Origin: Pterobdella sp. o SKG-2022
Taxonomy: Eukaryota; Annelida; Clitellata; Hirudinida; Piscicolidae
DNA length: 64,000 nt
NCBI GenBank assembly: GCA_964035795.1
Contig: OZ038326.1
Location: forward strand, 8,125,729 to 8,189,728
Reading direction: 5' to 3'
Both the position numbers and the translations under genes were made by a program. Shown here in pieces: positions 13,110 to 22,815 of this stretch. The notes under the pieces were generated by a model. The model was given only the letters and a program-made list of their open reading frames with translations, made no database searches and was not told the origin of the DNA. How positions within the stretch are numbered: position 1 is the stretch's first letter; each line of letters begins with the position of its first letter.

Positions 13110-13800
13110 AATAAAAAAGTCTTCTATATCACGTTTTAAACAACTTCGTATCTAAAATGTGGCCTTCCAAGTGGACGACTACCTTCTTCTAGTAGTGTCC
13201 AACGCAGCGCAAACGATAAAACTTCAGCTGAAAAGAGCGGAGATATTAAGCTCAACAGCTTTCTATTTGTCATTATTTTTTTTCAGCTTCTTTTGAAAGA
13301 AAGCTTGTATGAAAAGCACTGAGTCTAAATTCCTGTTTTCGATATGTTGCCCTTGTTGAAGCGCCATGAACAAGAATGCTAACAACACATGCTTCATAAA
13401 CTCTGATCGCAGTGCAAATGCTGAGATGCTGATTATTTCCAAACACACTTTGTAACTCGACGAAAGGCTGTAGAAGCCTTTCCTACTCTGATAGGGATCT
13501 TATGATCAACACTTGTGTTTTCAAGTAACGAAAAACCGAGATAGGTAAACACAACAACTTTTGATAGCAAGGACTTCTTCGTTTCAACCTTATGGTTTCC
13601 AGAGCCTTGAAACATGATCAAAGTTTTTTTTAAGGTTTAGTGAAACCAAAATGGTTGCATGCAGTATTGAAGCAGCTAAAAAGGTTCTGTAGGTGGCTAG
13701 AAGAAGATGCACATAAAGCAGCATCATCGGCATAAAACAATTCGTTAACAATAACCTTTTTTGTTTTCGATTTAGACCAAAATCGTGCAGAGTTCAAAAT
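13110..13800 (-). mobile_element. LINE reverse-transcriptase C-terminal remnant
   Basis: Read on the minus strand it gives VNELFYADDAALCASSS (the catalytic YADD box), then VFTYLGFSLLENTSVDHK and KASTAFRRVTKCVW, then a frame-shifted YEACVVSILVHGAS. These are in the order of an APE-type non-LTR reverse transcriptase, thumb and C-terminal domain. Stops and frameshifts make it dead. The endonuclease half at 16680-17600 has the same orientation and may belong to the same original insertion. Confidence 0.8.
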
Positions 13801-14011
13801 TCAACAGTATTCCATGTGAAAAGGATTCCACTAATGTTTTTATTTAAAAAGAAAAACGGATTTAAAGATGTAAAAAAAGAAAAACCAAACAGAGTTTGAG
13901 TGAGTACACAGCCATGTTTGACATCGTTTAAACAAAAAATGACTCAAAATGAACTTTAATGCATTTTGTTTAATATTTTCCAACAAACAACATAAAATTG
14001 TAATAAATTTA

Positions 14012-14118
14012 TTGAGAACCAAAAGCTATAACTTAGAAAAGTTTAACCTTACCCTAAGACTAACGTTTTATGATAAGGCTAAACTTATCTAAAATTATAG
14101 CTTTTGATTCTCAAAGTA
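14012..14118. mobile_element. Foldback element, hairpin family B (short copy)
   Basis: TTGAGAACCAAAAGCTATAA on the left and its diverged complement TTATAGCTTTTGATTCTCAA on the right enclose the shared core GACTAACGTTTTATGATAAG. It is non-coding. Confidence 0.75.
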
Positions 14119-14689
14119 TGTATTAAAGATTTTCTCACGTTTGATGCTTTTTTTGAAAAATATTTGAAAGAGTTTGCTTATAAAATTGAATTCTCAGAAT
14201 CTTTGCTTCGATTTACTTCTTTATTGCTTGTTTATTGACGATGACAAGATCAAAAGCATGCATTGAGTGAGATAAAAAATAATTCTTTTTAAGCAATCAA
14301 ACTCAAAATTAGTTTATGAATATTATTTGGGTTGCTTAAAATTAATTATATATGGTATATATTATGAATGGGGAACAAAGCTCAAAACTTCAATTCAAGA
14401 AAATATTTTATGAAATCAAAAAAATTTTTTATTTTTTGTTGCACTGCAAGTTTGAAAATTGATTTAATTTGAATAAATGTTGAGAAGAGCTTGAACGTTT
14501 CAAAAAAAATATTAGATACTCAAGGAAAACAGGCATTTCACACTCACTATAGAAAGCATGATGTTTTTTCACTGACCAATAGGATTGAAGCAGAAAAGAC
14601 CAATCATAGAATTTGTAAAAAAACACACTAACATTCATTAAATACCATAACACATAACAACAAAATAACACACAACAACCCCATGTTTG

Positions 14690-14866
14690 TGTGTAATGTA
14701 ATGCGGTATTTATAAAGCGCTTTTCCTCATAGACGAAAGAGCTTGCTACAAATTTAATGTAGCGAAAACACACTGTGGAACAGGTGCTAAATGTCGGTCC
14801 TCGCGGGACCAAACCCGGTAACTTTAGATAACTAGTCCAATGCTCTACTTTTGAGCTATACGGGCC
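14690..14866 (-). mobile_element. tRNA-derived SINE
   Basis: The minus strand begins GGCCCGTATAGCTCAAAAGT (A box) and later has a diverged B box, CCGGGTTTGGTCCCGC. It continues into the family body (GTTCCACAGTGTG, TTTGTAGCAAGC, AAAGCGCTTTATAAATACCG). The same sequence recurs at 35407 and 57470. The T arm mutations suggest it is no longer transcribed efficiently. Confidence 0.85.
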
Positions 14867-15269
14867 AACATAACAATAAAATGAAACAATAAAACCATAA
14901 CACATAACAACCCCATAACACCTCAAAACATTGGAACACATAACAATTCCATACCACATACATCATTTTAATATATAATATCACTATAAAACACTGTAAA
15001 TACTGCATTTTTTCTGACAAACCCTATGATTAGCTCTTTCTGCTTCAATCCTATAGTCAGTAAGAAAACCTCATGCATTTTATACTAACCGTGAACTTTC
15101 ACTCTGAAGCTCTTTCATATTCTTTTATGGAAACGAGAATGCAATTTTTTGCTTCATTTTCTCTCCTAACTTGCGGCGTGTGTTAACACTTTTTTTAATG
15201 TTTTGTTCTCTTGTAGACTCCAAGAAGACAGGAGTTTCAACACCTTTGGGAACTAAACTGTCCTTACTA

Positions 15270-15325
15270 ATAATGGCTCTCTCATCGTCTGACGTTTTAT
15301 GATAGGACTATTATTTATTGTTTAC
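15270..15325. mobile_element. Partial hairpin family B remnant
   Basis: GTCTGACGTTTTATGATAGG ACTATTA resembles the loop and inner arm shared by the copies at 12582, 14012 and 56404. A matching left arm (GTCCTTACTAATAATGG) is only weakly complementary. Confidence 0.35.
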
Positions 15326-15354
15326 AAAATAAACCATAAAAAACGAGTATTGGT

Positions 15355-15840
15355 TTAATAGTTAGAGTTTTTCGTTCGCCGAAGCACGGCTTCCCTCCAA
15401 CTTCCACGGTTTCCTGCTTTTGCAAGTTCGATTGCCTCTTCTTTTGATAGGAAATGAAATTTCAAGTCATCCTTGATGGTTGTGACTAGACTGGTATTTG
15501 GTCTTCCTCGTTTTTCTTTTTTGGTTTTAATGGCATCAAACGTTGCTTTTTTTGTTGAAACATGGTTGTCCATACGCAAAATGTGGCTTAGCATTCGCCA
15601 GCGAAGTTTCTATTTCACATGTTGCTGGTTCAATGAGTGCATTTACTTCTTTTGTAGACATGTGTTTGGGCCAGAAAATTCTTCATGCGTGTCTCACCAT
15701 TCTTCTGTTGAAGCTGCCTATTGTTCTTTCCATTTCTTTGTTCATCGAGCAAGTGCTGCAGCCGATAAGCATAATGGATTGGACATATGCCTTATAAATT
15801 CTCACCTTTTCGGTCTTGCTATGCTTGACGTACATGTTTT
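15355..15840 (-). mobile_element. LINE 3' remnant, family with SMNKEMER motif
   Basis: The minus-strand pieces read IYKAYVQSIMLIGCSTCSMN, then EMERTIGSFNRRMVRHA, then a frameshift, then MLSHILRMDNHVSTKKATFD and KRGRPNTSLVTTIKDDLKFH ending WREAVLRRTKNSNY. This is the C-terminal domain downstream of a non-LTR reverse transcriptase. At least one in-frame stop and one frameshift are present. Close relatives are at 19141-19292 and 57905-58385. Confidence 0.8.
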
Positions 15841-16214
15841 ATTCTTTTTTCGCATGGCTACCATAGCTAGATTTTCTCTTCTTTTCCATTCTTGTTTCCA
15901 TATACATTCTTTTAGAAGCGTTAGTTGTAAATTTTACATTGAATAACTCAATACGGTATAAATATATAGGTTCAAATCTACAATATCCAATGCATATGAA
16001 ACTACAAAAAAGACATACGTCAAAGTCTCCTCTAGCGAGGATCAAAGCCTTGGCTTTCTCACTGGTCTGCATTGATGAGTTTTAATGGAGTTTTATATAT
16101 CATGCCTGTTGAAGCTAATAAGTGTAAATGTGAATTGATTTGAAAAAATAATTTTCCAACGGCTTCTGGGTATATTTGATACTGTTTCTTAAAAAAGGAA
16201 TCATTGCGATGGCA

Positions 16215-16445
16215 AAGATCATCACTACCTTCATGACCATCACTGTCTTCATGATCATCACTACCTTCATGACCATCACTGTCTTTATGACCATCATTGT
16301 CTTCATGACGACCACTGTCTTCATGATCATCCCTGCCTTCATGACCATCACTGTCTTCATGACCATCACTACCTTCATGATCATCCCTGCCTTCATGACC
16401 ATCACTGTCTTCATGACCATCACTACCTTCATGATGATCATCATC
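16215..16445. repeat. 18-bp minisatellite (CATGACCATCACTGTCTT-like)
   Basis: Roughly twelve units alternate between CTTCATGACCATCACTGT and CTTCATGATCATCACTAC variants. Open frames of methionine/valine or threonine/phenylalanine repeats on both strands are artefacts of this array. Confidence 0.9.
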
Positions 16446-16679
16446 TTACTACCCAAAGTAATCGGCGAATACAATCTGACAATTCTTCATTGAATTTCTC
16501 GAAACAGCTAAAAAAATTCAGGCAATTCAAAGTTTTTCTTATGACAACCCATGGTTTATCAGTTTCTTTTTATTTTTTAAAAGTGAAAGCATTTTTTATC
16601 TTGCTTTTAGGAAGTTTATTTATATCAAAGGTTTGTGGATCTCATTTTTTTTACTTTTTAGTTCAAATTGAATCAGAGA

Positions 16680-17600
16680 AACCAAAAGATGAAGATCGCT
16701 TCTGACACCTACACCTCTCTTCATTTTGACATCCATGAGGGATCGCTTCCATGTTCCATTGATTAGTAGATGATTGATCTGGTTCCTACCTTTTTTATTG
16801 AATGAGAGTCAGATAAACTTGTGAATACCTCAGTGAGGTGACAGGATGCCTACCAGTACTATGTTATTCTTTTTGCAGAATTATAGCAGCTTTACATCAT
16901 TTTCATTCATGAAACCACAATCATGTTTTTTCACGTCTTTCTTATTCTGACTTTTATTTTAGGCCAACCATAAAAATGAATATTTTATGTCAGGGTGTTA
17001 TTTCTACTTCACCTGTAGCTGTTCGTAGACAAAGTTTTCGAAACAAGCTTCCTTGTCATTAGTCGGCTGTAGCGTTGTAGGGTAGTCACGGTAACATGCT
17101 TTTCCCTCATTTTAATCTTTATCAGTCTGCTACTCACAGGCTTCCACTCTAGCATTTGCCTTTCATACTGTTGCTTAGAATAAAGGCTACTGCTTCTTGG
17201 TGTTGAGCATCTTCTCGGCCGGAATATAAAATTGTTTCACTTGTGGATTTTTTGATTTTTTCAATGCCTGTCCATCTGCTTTCACATATGCAGTTTGTAT
17301 TTTTATTTCTGCAGTGCTCTGTTCCAGTCTTCCTGTTTCAAAAATTGTCTTAACATTTGAGAAAGCAAGTCTGGTTTTTACTTTAGGACTCAAAACATCC
17401 CTTTTTGTGCCAGTGACTTGCTCGCGGCTTTCATCACTGCCAATCATAAATGTCTTCAAAAAAGACTCTAACAGTTTTTTTTTACATTTTCTGCAACATC
17501 ATTTTTTTTCAAAACAGGGTTGTTTACCCAAGGCCAAAGTTTCAACCTGGAAAAACCCATCTGTAAGATGGTTTGATAACACTGTGGCACTGTGAGGGAG
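16680..17600 (-). mobile_element. LINE apurinic-endonuclease domain, decayed
   Basis: The minus-strand reading starts near 17460 with VKTRLAFSNVKTIFETGRLE, the N-terminal motif of APE-type LINE endonucleases. It continues through degenerate CYRDYPTTLQPTNDKEACFE and ends with RNQINHLLINGTWKRSLMDV and the former SDHHL box, now SDLHL. Several stops and frameshifts interrupt it. A second copy of the N-terminal part lies at 19340-19630. It has the same strand as the reverse-transcriptase piece at 13110-13800. Confidence 0.75.
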
Positions 17601-17879
17601 TTGAAAAGTACTACTGAGATGTTGACAGATCGGAAAAATTAATTAACTTTTTCATTAAGCGCTTGTGCTATACGTCATAAGAACGTAAAACACAAAAACG
17701 TTTTTGAAAATCTTTGTTCAATAAGGCGCAATTAAGGTTAAACTTGGTTAGCTTTTTGAGTTTATTAAAAACTAAAAATTAACAACAAATCGTTCAGACC
17801 TGTAGAGAATTCAACAGTTTTTCCTGCATCCAAAGAGAAGCATGTCAGAAAGGGGGGAACAATGGAAGATCTAAAAAGA

Positions 17880-18310
17880 TGTGGACGGTTATGAACGAAT
17901 GAGTGTGGTGTGATGTGTGTGAGATGCGGGTTTTGGGTGTTCAGTCTGGCATTGTGTGTGGAATGCGGGTTATCGGTGGCTGAGTCTGACATCATGCCAG
18001 CCTCATTCCCATAACCCACCTCCTTCACTAACAATGTCAGACTCACTTCCCACAACCTGTCTCCCTCACCATCGATGTCAGTCTCAACTACCCATAATTC
18101 GCATTCCACACACGTCATGCCAGACTCAACCACTTTTAGCCCGCATACCACACACATCATCACAGACTCAACAACCCTCACCAACAATGCCAGACTCAAC
18201 CAATTATAACCCGCATTCCAGAAACATCATAACAGACTCAACCACACATAACCCACATTCCACAGCCATCATGCCAGACTCTACCGTCCATAACCCCCAA
18301 GCACACTTGT
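17880..18310. repeat. Degenerate minisatellite, units of about 45-50 bp
   Basis: The phrases CATTCCACACACATCATGCC and AGACTCAACCACNNATAACC recur six or more times with substitutions and small indels. Open frames of 129-144 codons on both strands are products of the repeat and carry no recognisable domain. Confidence 0.8.
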
Positions 18311-18608
18311 CACGAAAGTTTCAAAACCTGCTGATCAGTAAATGAAGAAGATACATCCGCCAATGTTGCTTCAACATTTACGCACATCTGACACGTTATC
18401 ATTATGATATGTACGTCATGAGCATGTTTCTATTCCAGGTATTGTTTGAATTGAATAAAAAATGTCCAAATGTCTCATAGCTGTATAGAAATGTAGCTTT
18501 GAAGACCAAAAAATTTTAGTGAAAATAACTTGTTAAGTGAACCAAGCTTTCACGTATCAACAAATAAACTAATAATGACTCAAATTTTTTAAGGTTTTTG
18601 CGGGAATA

Positions 18609-18661
18609 GCTTACTCAGCTCTTAAAAGTCTGATGCTCTACCGACTGAGCTAACCAGGCTT
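18609..18661 (-). pseudogene. tRNA-Lys-like half sequence
   Basis: The minus strand reads GCCTGGTTAGCTCAGTCGGT AGAGCATCAGACTTTTAAGA. This is the 5' half of tRNA-Lys with anticodon TTT in a plausible seven-base loop. The variable and T arms that should follow are unrecognisable, so it is a tRNA pseudogene or the head of a decayed SINE, not a working tRNA. Confidence 0.7.
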
Positions 18662-18810
18662 GAGCATCTTTGTATTTATCGCAACAGTACATGATCAAGT
18701 TCTCTCATTGAATATATCAAAAAATTCAAATTTCATTCAACATAATGGCTTGCGAAAAAAATTATATAACAGTTAAACCTTGGATAAAAACATGCAAACA
18801 TGATGATTAT

Positions 18811-18995
18811 GACGCAAAATAGCCGGAAATCAATATAACAGAAACAAACACTAAGGTTTATTGAGAAACTTAATACACGAAGCTTTTCGTAAGAGTATCT
18901 TACATTATCAAGTACTAGATGATGTAAGATACCCTTATGAAAAGCTTCGTGTATTAAGTTTCTCAATAAACCTTAGTGTTTGTTTCTATTATATG
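18811..18995. mobile_element. Foldback element, hairpin family A, copy 1
   Basis: Bases 18841-18986 form a near-perfect palindrome. The left arm starts GAAACAAACACTAAGGTTTA, the inner arm carries CGAAGCTTTTCGTAAGAGTA, and the loop is near TCAAGTACTAGATGATG. The outer left flank (GACGCAAAATAGCCGGAAAT) is also found inverted beside copy 2 at 20951-20968, so the element is longer than the hairpin. It is non-coding. Confidence 0.92.
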
Positions 18996-19140
18996 ATGAT
19001 AATAAAATGGAAGGGTTCCAAGCTCAGCTTACAAAGCCTTTTAAATCTATTGTTGACTCACCAAGTGATCCAAGGACATTTGATTGCGTGCTTATTATTT
19101 ATTTATGAGGGTTTACAAAAAAGCACTACAAATGAATGTT

Positions 19141-19292
19141 GAATCAATAGTTAGTTTTTCGTTCGCCGAAGCATGGCTTTTCTCCAACTTCCACGGTTCC
19201 ATGTCTTTTGCAAGTTCGATTGGCTCTTCTATTGAAAGGGAATGACATTTCAAGTCATCCTTGATGGTGGTAAAAAGACTGGTATTTGGTTT
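19141..19292 (-). mobile_element. LINE 3' end fragment, family with SMNKEMER motif
   Basis: About 150 bp are closely similar to 15355-15500, including TAGTTTTTCGTTCGCCGAAG at the 3' end and the complement of the coding stretch for TTIKDDLKCH. It stops abruptly, as expected for a 5'-truncated insertion. Confidence 0.75.
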
Positions 19293-19339
19293 GATATTGC
19301 GTGCTTAGGTACTAAAAATTATTAGATGACAATGTTCAG

Positions 19340-19630
19340 GTATGAAATTTTAGGAAGGATCAGATGTGCATTTTGTATTTTCATATTTCTGCTGTGATCT
19401 GTGCTAGTCTTGATGCTTCAAGCATTAGTCCTCAAAGCGTTCGTTTTCGTGCCGCGGGCAATTTTGCGGTTTTCACCACTGCCAGTAAAAGTCTTTAAAA
19501 AGACTTTGCAGAGTCCATTGCACACATGTGTAAAAAAGTTTTTTGTTGCTGATGCTGTGACATCATTTTTTTTTGAAACAAGGTTGTCAGCCCTGTGCCA
19601 AACCCCCAATCTGGAGGGCTAGAAACTACA
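19340..19630 (-). mobile_element. LINE endonuclease N-terminal fragment, second copy
   Basis: The minus-strand frame LKTFTGSGENRKIARGTKTN resembles the 17187-17459 frame (LKTFMIGSDESREQVTGTKR) and is flanked by a similar T-rich run and similar sequence before it. It is too decayed to show the catalytic residues. Confidence 0.6.
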
Positions 19631-19904
19631 TTTAATCAGACTTCTATCCTTGATTTGACCGACAGGGGTGACCCTACTAGAAGCAAAGTTCTTAAGATCC
19701 TCGAAACACACAAACCACTTGACCACAACAAGGTAGCAGTTCACTGGGTGGTCTTTTGGTTTTCTTTCAAATTCAAATAAATTGCTTAAAAACTCATAAA
19801 GATGCATTTTAAAATTTCCAAAAATTTGAATGCTTCAAGCTGTACCCTCATTAGTATTGCACAGCAGGCTCCAAGTATGTCATTTGCATTTGTGTAGACA
19901 TACA

Positions 19905-20495
19905 AGGGGCCTTTGATTCTGAGTAGAATAGATTATTGCAACACATTGTTAGCTGGGTTACCTGAAAAGCAGCTGCGTAGAGTCCAGTATCTTATCAACA
20001 CTACAGCCAGCTTAATTACAGGCACAAAGAAGTTTGACCATATAACTCCAGTTTTAAAAAAGTTGCATTGGGTCAAAGTTAGGGATAGGGTAGTTTATAA
20101 AATATTATTACTTATATTTAAATGTAGGCTAGGATATGGTCCAAAATACATATCGGAAAGACTCATACCTATCTCTGAAATACCTGAAAGGCGAAAGCTT
20201 AGATCTTCGGACTCAACCAATTTATACGTCCCTAAGTCAAAAATGTCTAGTATTGGTAAGCGTAGGTTTGAGGTTGAAGGCCCAAGTTTGTGGAACGGCT
20301 TGCCGGAAGGCTTAGGAAAGTGAAAGACTTTAGAAAGAGGCTAAAAACTAGTTTTTTTTAAAAATATTAGGCTGTTATAACCTATTATTATAATAGAATA
20401 TTTTTAAAATATCAAGTGATCTTGAAAATTTCTGGGTTAAACATCACTATAATAAACCTCGTAAATTATTATTATTATTATAAACGAGCTTTACA
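19905..20495 (+). mobile_element. L2/CR1-like LINE 3' end
   Basis: ILSRIDYCNTLLAGLPEKQL, LKKLHWVKVRDRVVYKILLL and GPSLWNGLPEGLGK form the C-terminal part downstream of an L2/CR1-type reverse transcriptase (SRLDYCN, LHWLPV, WNSLP boxes). The copy is 5' truncated and ends with an (ATT)n tail at about 20468-20482. This is one of the better preserved fragments in the window, open for about 136 codons. Confidence 0.85.
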
Positions 20496-20792
20496 AACTG
20501 ATTGAATCCCAACAGAAGTTCCAAGCCTTCGGCGAATTTATTGAGAGTGCGTTCAATATGCGAATTTTATATAACCTAGCATGTAATTAAGAAAAAAATT
20601 ATGTATATGTATATATAAGCAAGTAATTATACATAAATTTAAATTCATTTTTCTCAATGATTAAATAATTTATCATTTTTTACAGGTTATTATATACTAC
20701 TTACAGGTTTATATATGCCTGTGATTAATGCACCTGACTAAGGAATAGAAGCGACGTGATGAAAAATTCAATGCTAGGAGCTAGATATAATA

Positions 20793-20968
20793 GAAAAAAA
20801 CACTAAGGTTTATTGAGAAACTTAATACACGAAGCTTTTCATAAGAGTATCTTACATCATCTAGTACTAGATAATGTAAGATACTCTTACGAAAAGCTTC
20901 GTGCATTAGGTTTCTCAATAAACCTTAGTGTTTGTTTATATTATATTGATTTTCGGCTGTTTTGCGTC
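20793..20968. mobile_element. Foldback element, hairpin family A, copy 2
   Basis: A near-perfect palindrome at 20793-20938 shares arms with copy 1: CACTAAGGTTTATTGAGAAA outer and CGAAGCTTTTCATAAGAGTA inner. The right flank ATATTGATTTTCGGCTGTTT TGCGTC is the inverted version of the left flank of copy 1. Confidence 0.92.
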
Positions 20969-21009
20969 AACATTAGGAGTTAGATATCCAATAGTTAGTT
21001 AATGAAATT

Positions 21010-21480
21010 TTAAGTAGTTAACGATGTTTTTATCAGAGAAGTTAATCTCTGTGTCCCCCTTGGATGATCCTTTATGCTCTATTATTTGTAGCTCTAAGAG
21101 TATCGGGTCCCATGCATTTGTGTTAACCTGGAGTTGCGGGTCATTGTATCCATTACGAACTGAATTGTGTTTTCGTATTTCTAGGCTTTCTCACCAAGAG
21201 ATTTCTTTGCAGTAGGAATTTATTTTTTTGTTTTTCTACTTGTGAATCTCTGCTGTCTCCCATTTTATCCTTGAATCGATGCATTATCGAGCATGTTTGC
21301 TGATCCCCGATATTACAGCATCAGTTTTTTTAGACATAATGTCTGCCTTGTGCTGATGCATACGGGTCTTTGTGCTTACTCTTGTCTGGCCGATGTAAGG
21401 TTTGTTTGTATCACAAGTTGCATTAATTTTAATCCCTTTATTCCAACTTTAAGTTCTTAGGGCTTTGGGTTGTTGTAGGT
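21010..21480 (-). mobile_element. Penelope-like element, GIY-YIG endonuclease fragment
   Basis: The minus strand reads PYIGQTRVSTKTRMHQHKAD (GIY-YIG motif with its basic helix), GISKHAR, WETAEIHK, then ESLEIRKHNSVRNGYNDPQL and WDPILLELQ, the usual C-terminal end of Penelope-like elements. At least one stop (after SKHAR) and a frameshift are present. No reverse-transcriptase part is seen next to it. Confidence 0.8.
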
Positions 21481-21999
21481 GATAAATGGATCATAGACGA
21501 AAGTCTTGAAGTCCAACAAGCAGTATATAGGCTGTCCACGACTTGATGAAAATTGGCAATAAAGTGGATACAACAAAGAACAACTCAAATAATTGTTTTC
21601 AAGAGTTGAACTGGCTTTGCTTCAATTAAAAGCAAACAAGTCTTTTTATCCTAGCTAGGTCATGGTGTCATGACTTGGCAAGCAAAAATTTCTTCCAAAC
21701 CATCACATACGAGTTGAAGCGGGCTGCTGCAGCCCTTCTACTGCCAGTTTTGTGGATAAGTTGGACAGAAGACTGCTCGAGGCGACTGGAGATCCATCAT
21801 AGGCAGTCTGGTTGCGCCAGAAAGTTTCCTGGCAATTTTCCGCGGTGCCAGTATTCTTTTTTTTCTCCGTTTTTTTTTTCTTTCTCGATTATTTGATTTT
21901 ATCTTATACAAAGGTTAGTTGGAATATTTTTAGTTACATTATTAAAGATTTTCAATTTAACAGAATTTTTTCAAAAAAAACGTTAAAACTTACATTATT

Positions 22000-22554
22000 A
22001 AGTTTATAGTCAAAGTTGGTTTTAGAAAAAGCTTCGTACATTTTGTAAAATTACGAAAAATTGCTTTATAATTATCTATACAGTCCAAATAATTCATGTA
22101 TTTAATAGTCAAATTTTCTACTTCATATTTATGTCTTTTGTGAGAAATAAATAATTTCCGCCTTTTATTTAGTTTATTTACAATAGTTACAAAATCATAA
22201 AAAATATAATCAAATAATCATTTCTAAGTTTATAAAAATCAGTGCCTTCATGCGGGTTAGGGTTAGGATTGAGGTTAAGGCTTGGGTCAAGATATTCTTA
22301 CAACTGACACTGCTTTAACATTGATTCCATTGCTAATAGTAATGACGCATTTAAAATTTTTCTAAATTTTACTCATCAAAAAAAAATATGAATATCGGAT
22401 TTTGGAAGAGTCTACTTGCGTACAAAGCTGATTGCTTCAATTTGATTGGTTCCTGTAATCTGTGACACATCAGGTTTCAAGGGCTTGTCTAGGATCAGTG
22501 TTTATTATCATGGGTTTAATCTGACGCGGCACACAACGACAACGTCACAAAAAA
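22000..22554. other. Gene-free AT-rich stretch
   Basis: Nothing coding is recognised. It contains a two-unit TTAGGG-like stretch near 22256, too short to be a telomeric relic, and a more GC-rich patch at 22480-22550 of unknown origin. Confidence 0.4.
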
Positions 22555-22618
22555 AAATATATATATATATATCAATAAATAAATAAATAAATATAAATAT
22601 ATATATATATATATATAG
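22555..22618. repeat. (AT)n / (AAAT)n microsatellite
   Basis: Runs of AT dinucleotides flank an AAAT/TAAA run. It sits immediately before the 5' junction of the LINE fragments starting at 22625. Confidence 0.9.
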
Positions 22619-22624
22619 AATTCG

Positions 22625-22815
22625 TGGAAAGGAGCAGGCTCCTACGCTTTTCAATACATACCTCGACGCAAGAAACAAAGGTATTCAAATTGAATATAGG
22701 CATAATGCTTATGCTGATGATATAATGATCACGAGCGACAACATCAAAGACCTCAAATGTTTTGTCACTTCAATTGATGACGTTTGCAACAAATTTAATT
22801 TGAGAATCTTGCAAT
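22625..22815 (+). mobile_element. LINE reverse-transcriptase fragment (YADD box)
   Basis: The frame gives PTLFNTYLDARNKGIQIEYR followed by HNAYADDIMITSDNIKDLKC, the palm motif of a non-LTR reverse transcriptase. It breaks directly into the upstream linker of the next LINE copy, so this is a chimera or a deletion junction between two insertions of related elements. Confidence 0.75.

Noticed and set aside
15473..15946. Plus-strand open frame of 157 codons
   Set aside because: It lies opposite the minus-strand LINE remnant, whose motifs are clear, so it is a shadow frame.
17765..18345. Open frames of 129 and 144 codons on both strands
   Set aside because: Both are reading a degenerate minisatellite; no domain, start context or splice sites.
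18609..18661. A working tRNA-Lys gene
   Set aside because: Acceptor, D and anticodon arms look right, but the variable loop, T arm and 3' acceptor strand are missing.
18841..18986. CRISPR-like repeats or a bacterial terminator
   Set aside because: Two long arms of one palindrome, not regularly spaced short repeats; all context is eukaryotic.
22256..22267. Interstitial telomere repeat
   Set aside because: Only about two TTAGGG-like units followed by degenerate sequence; expected by chance in repeats of this kind.
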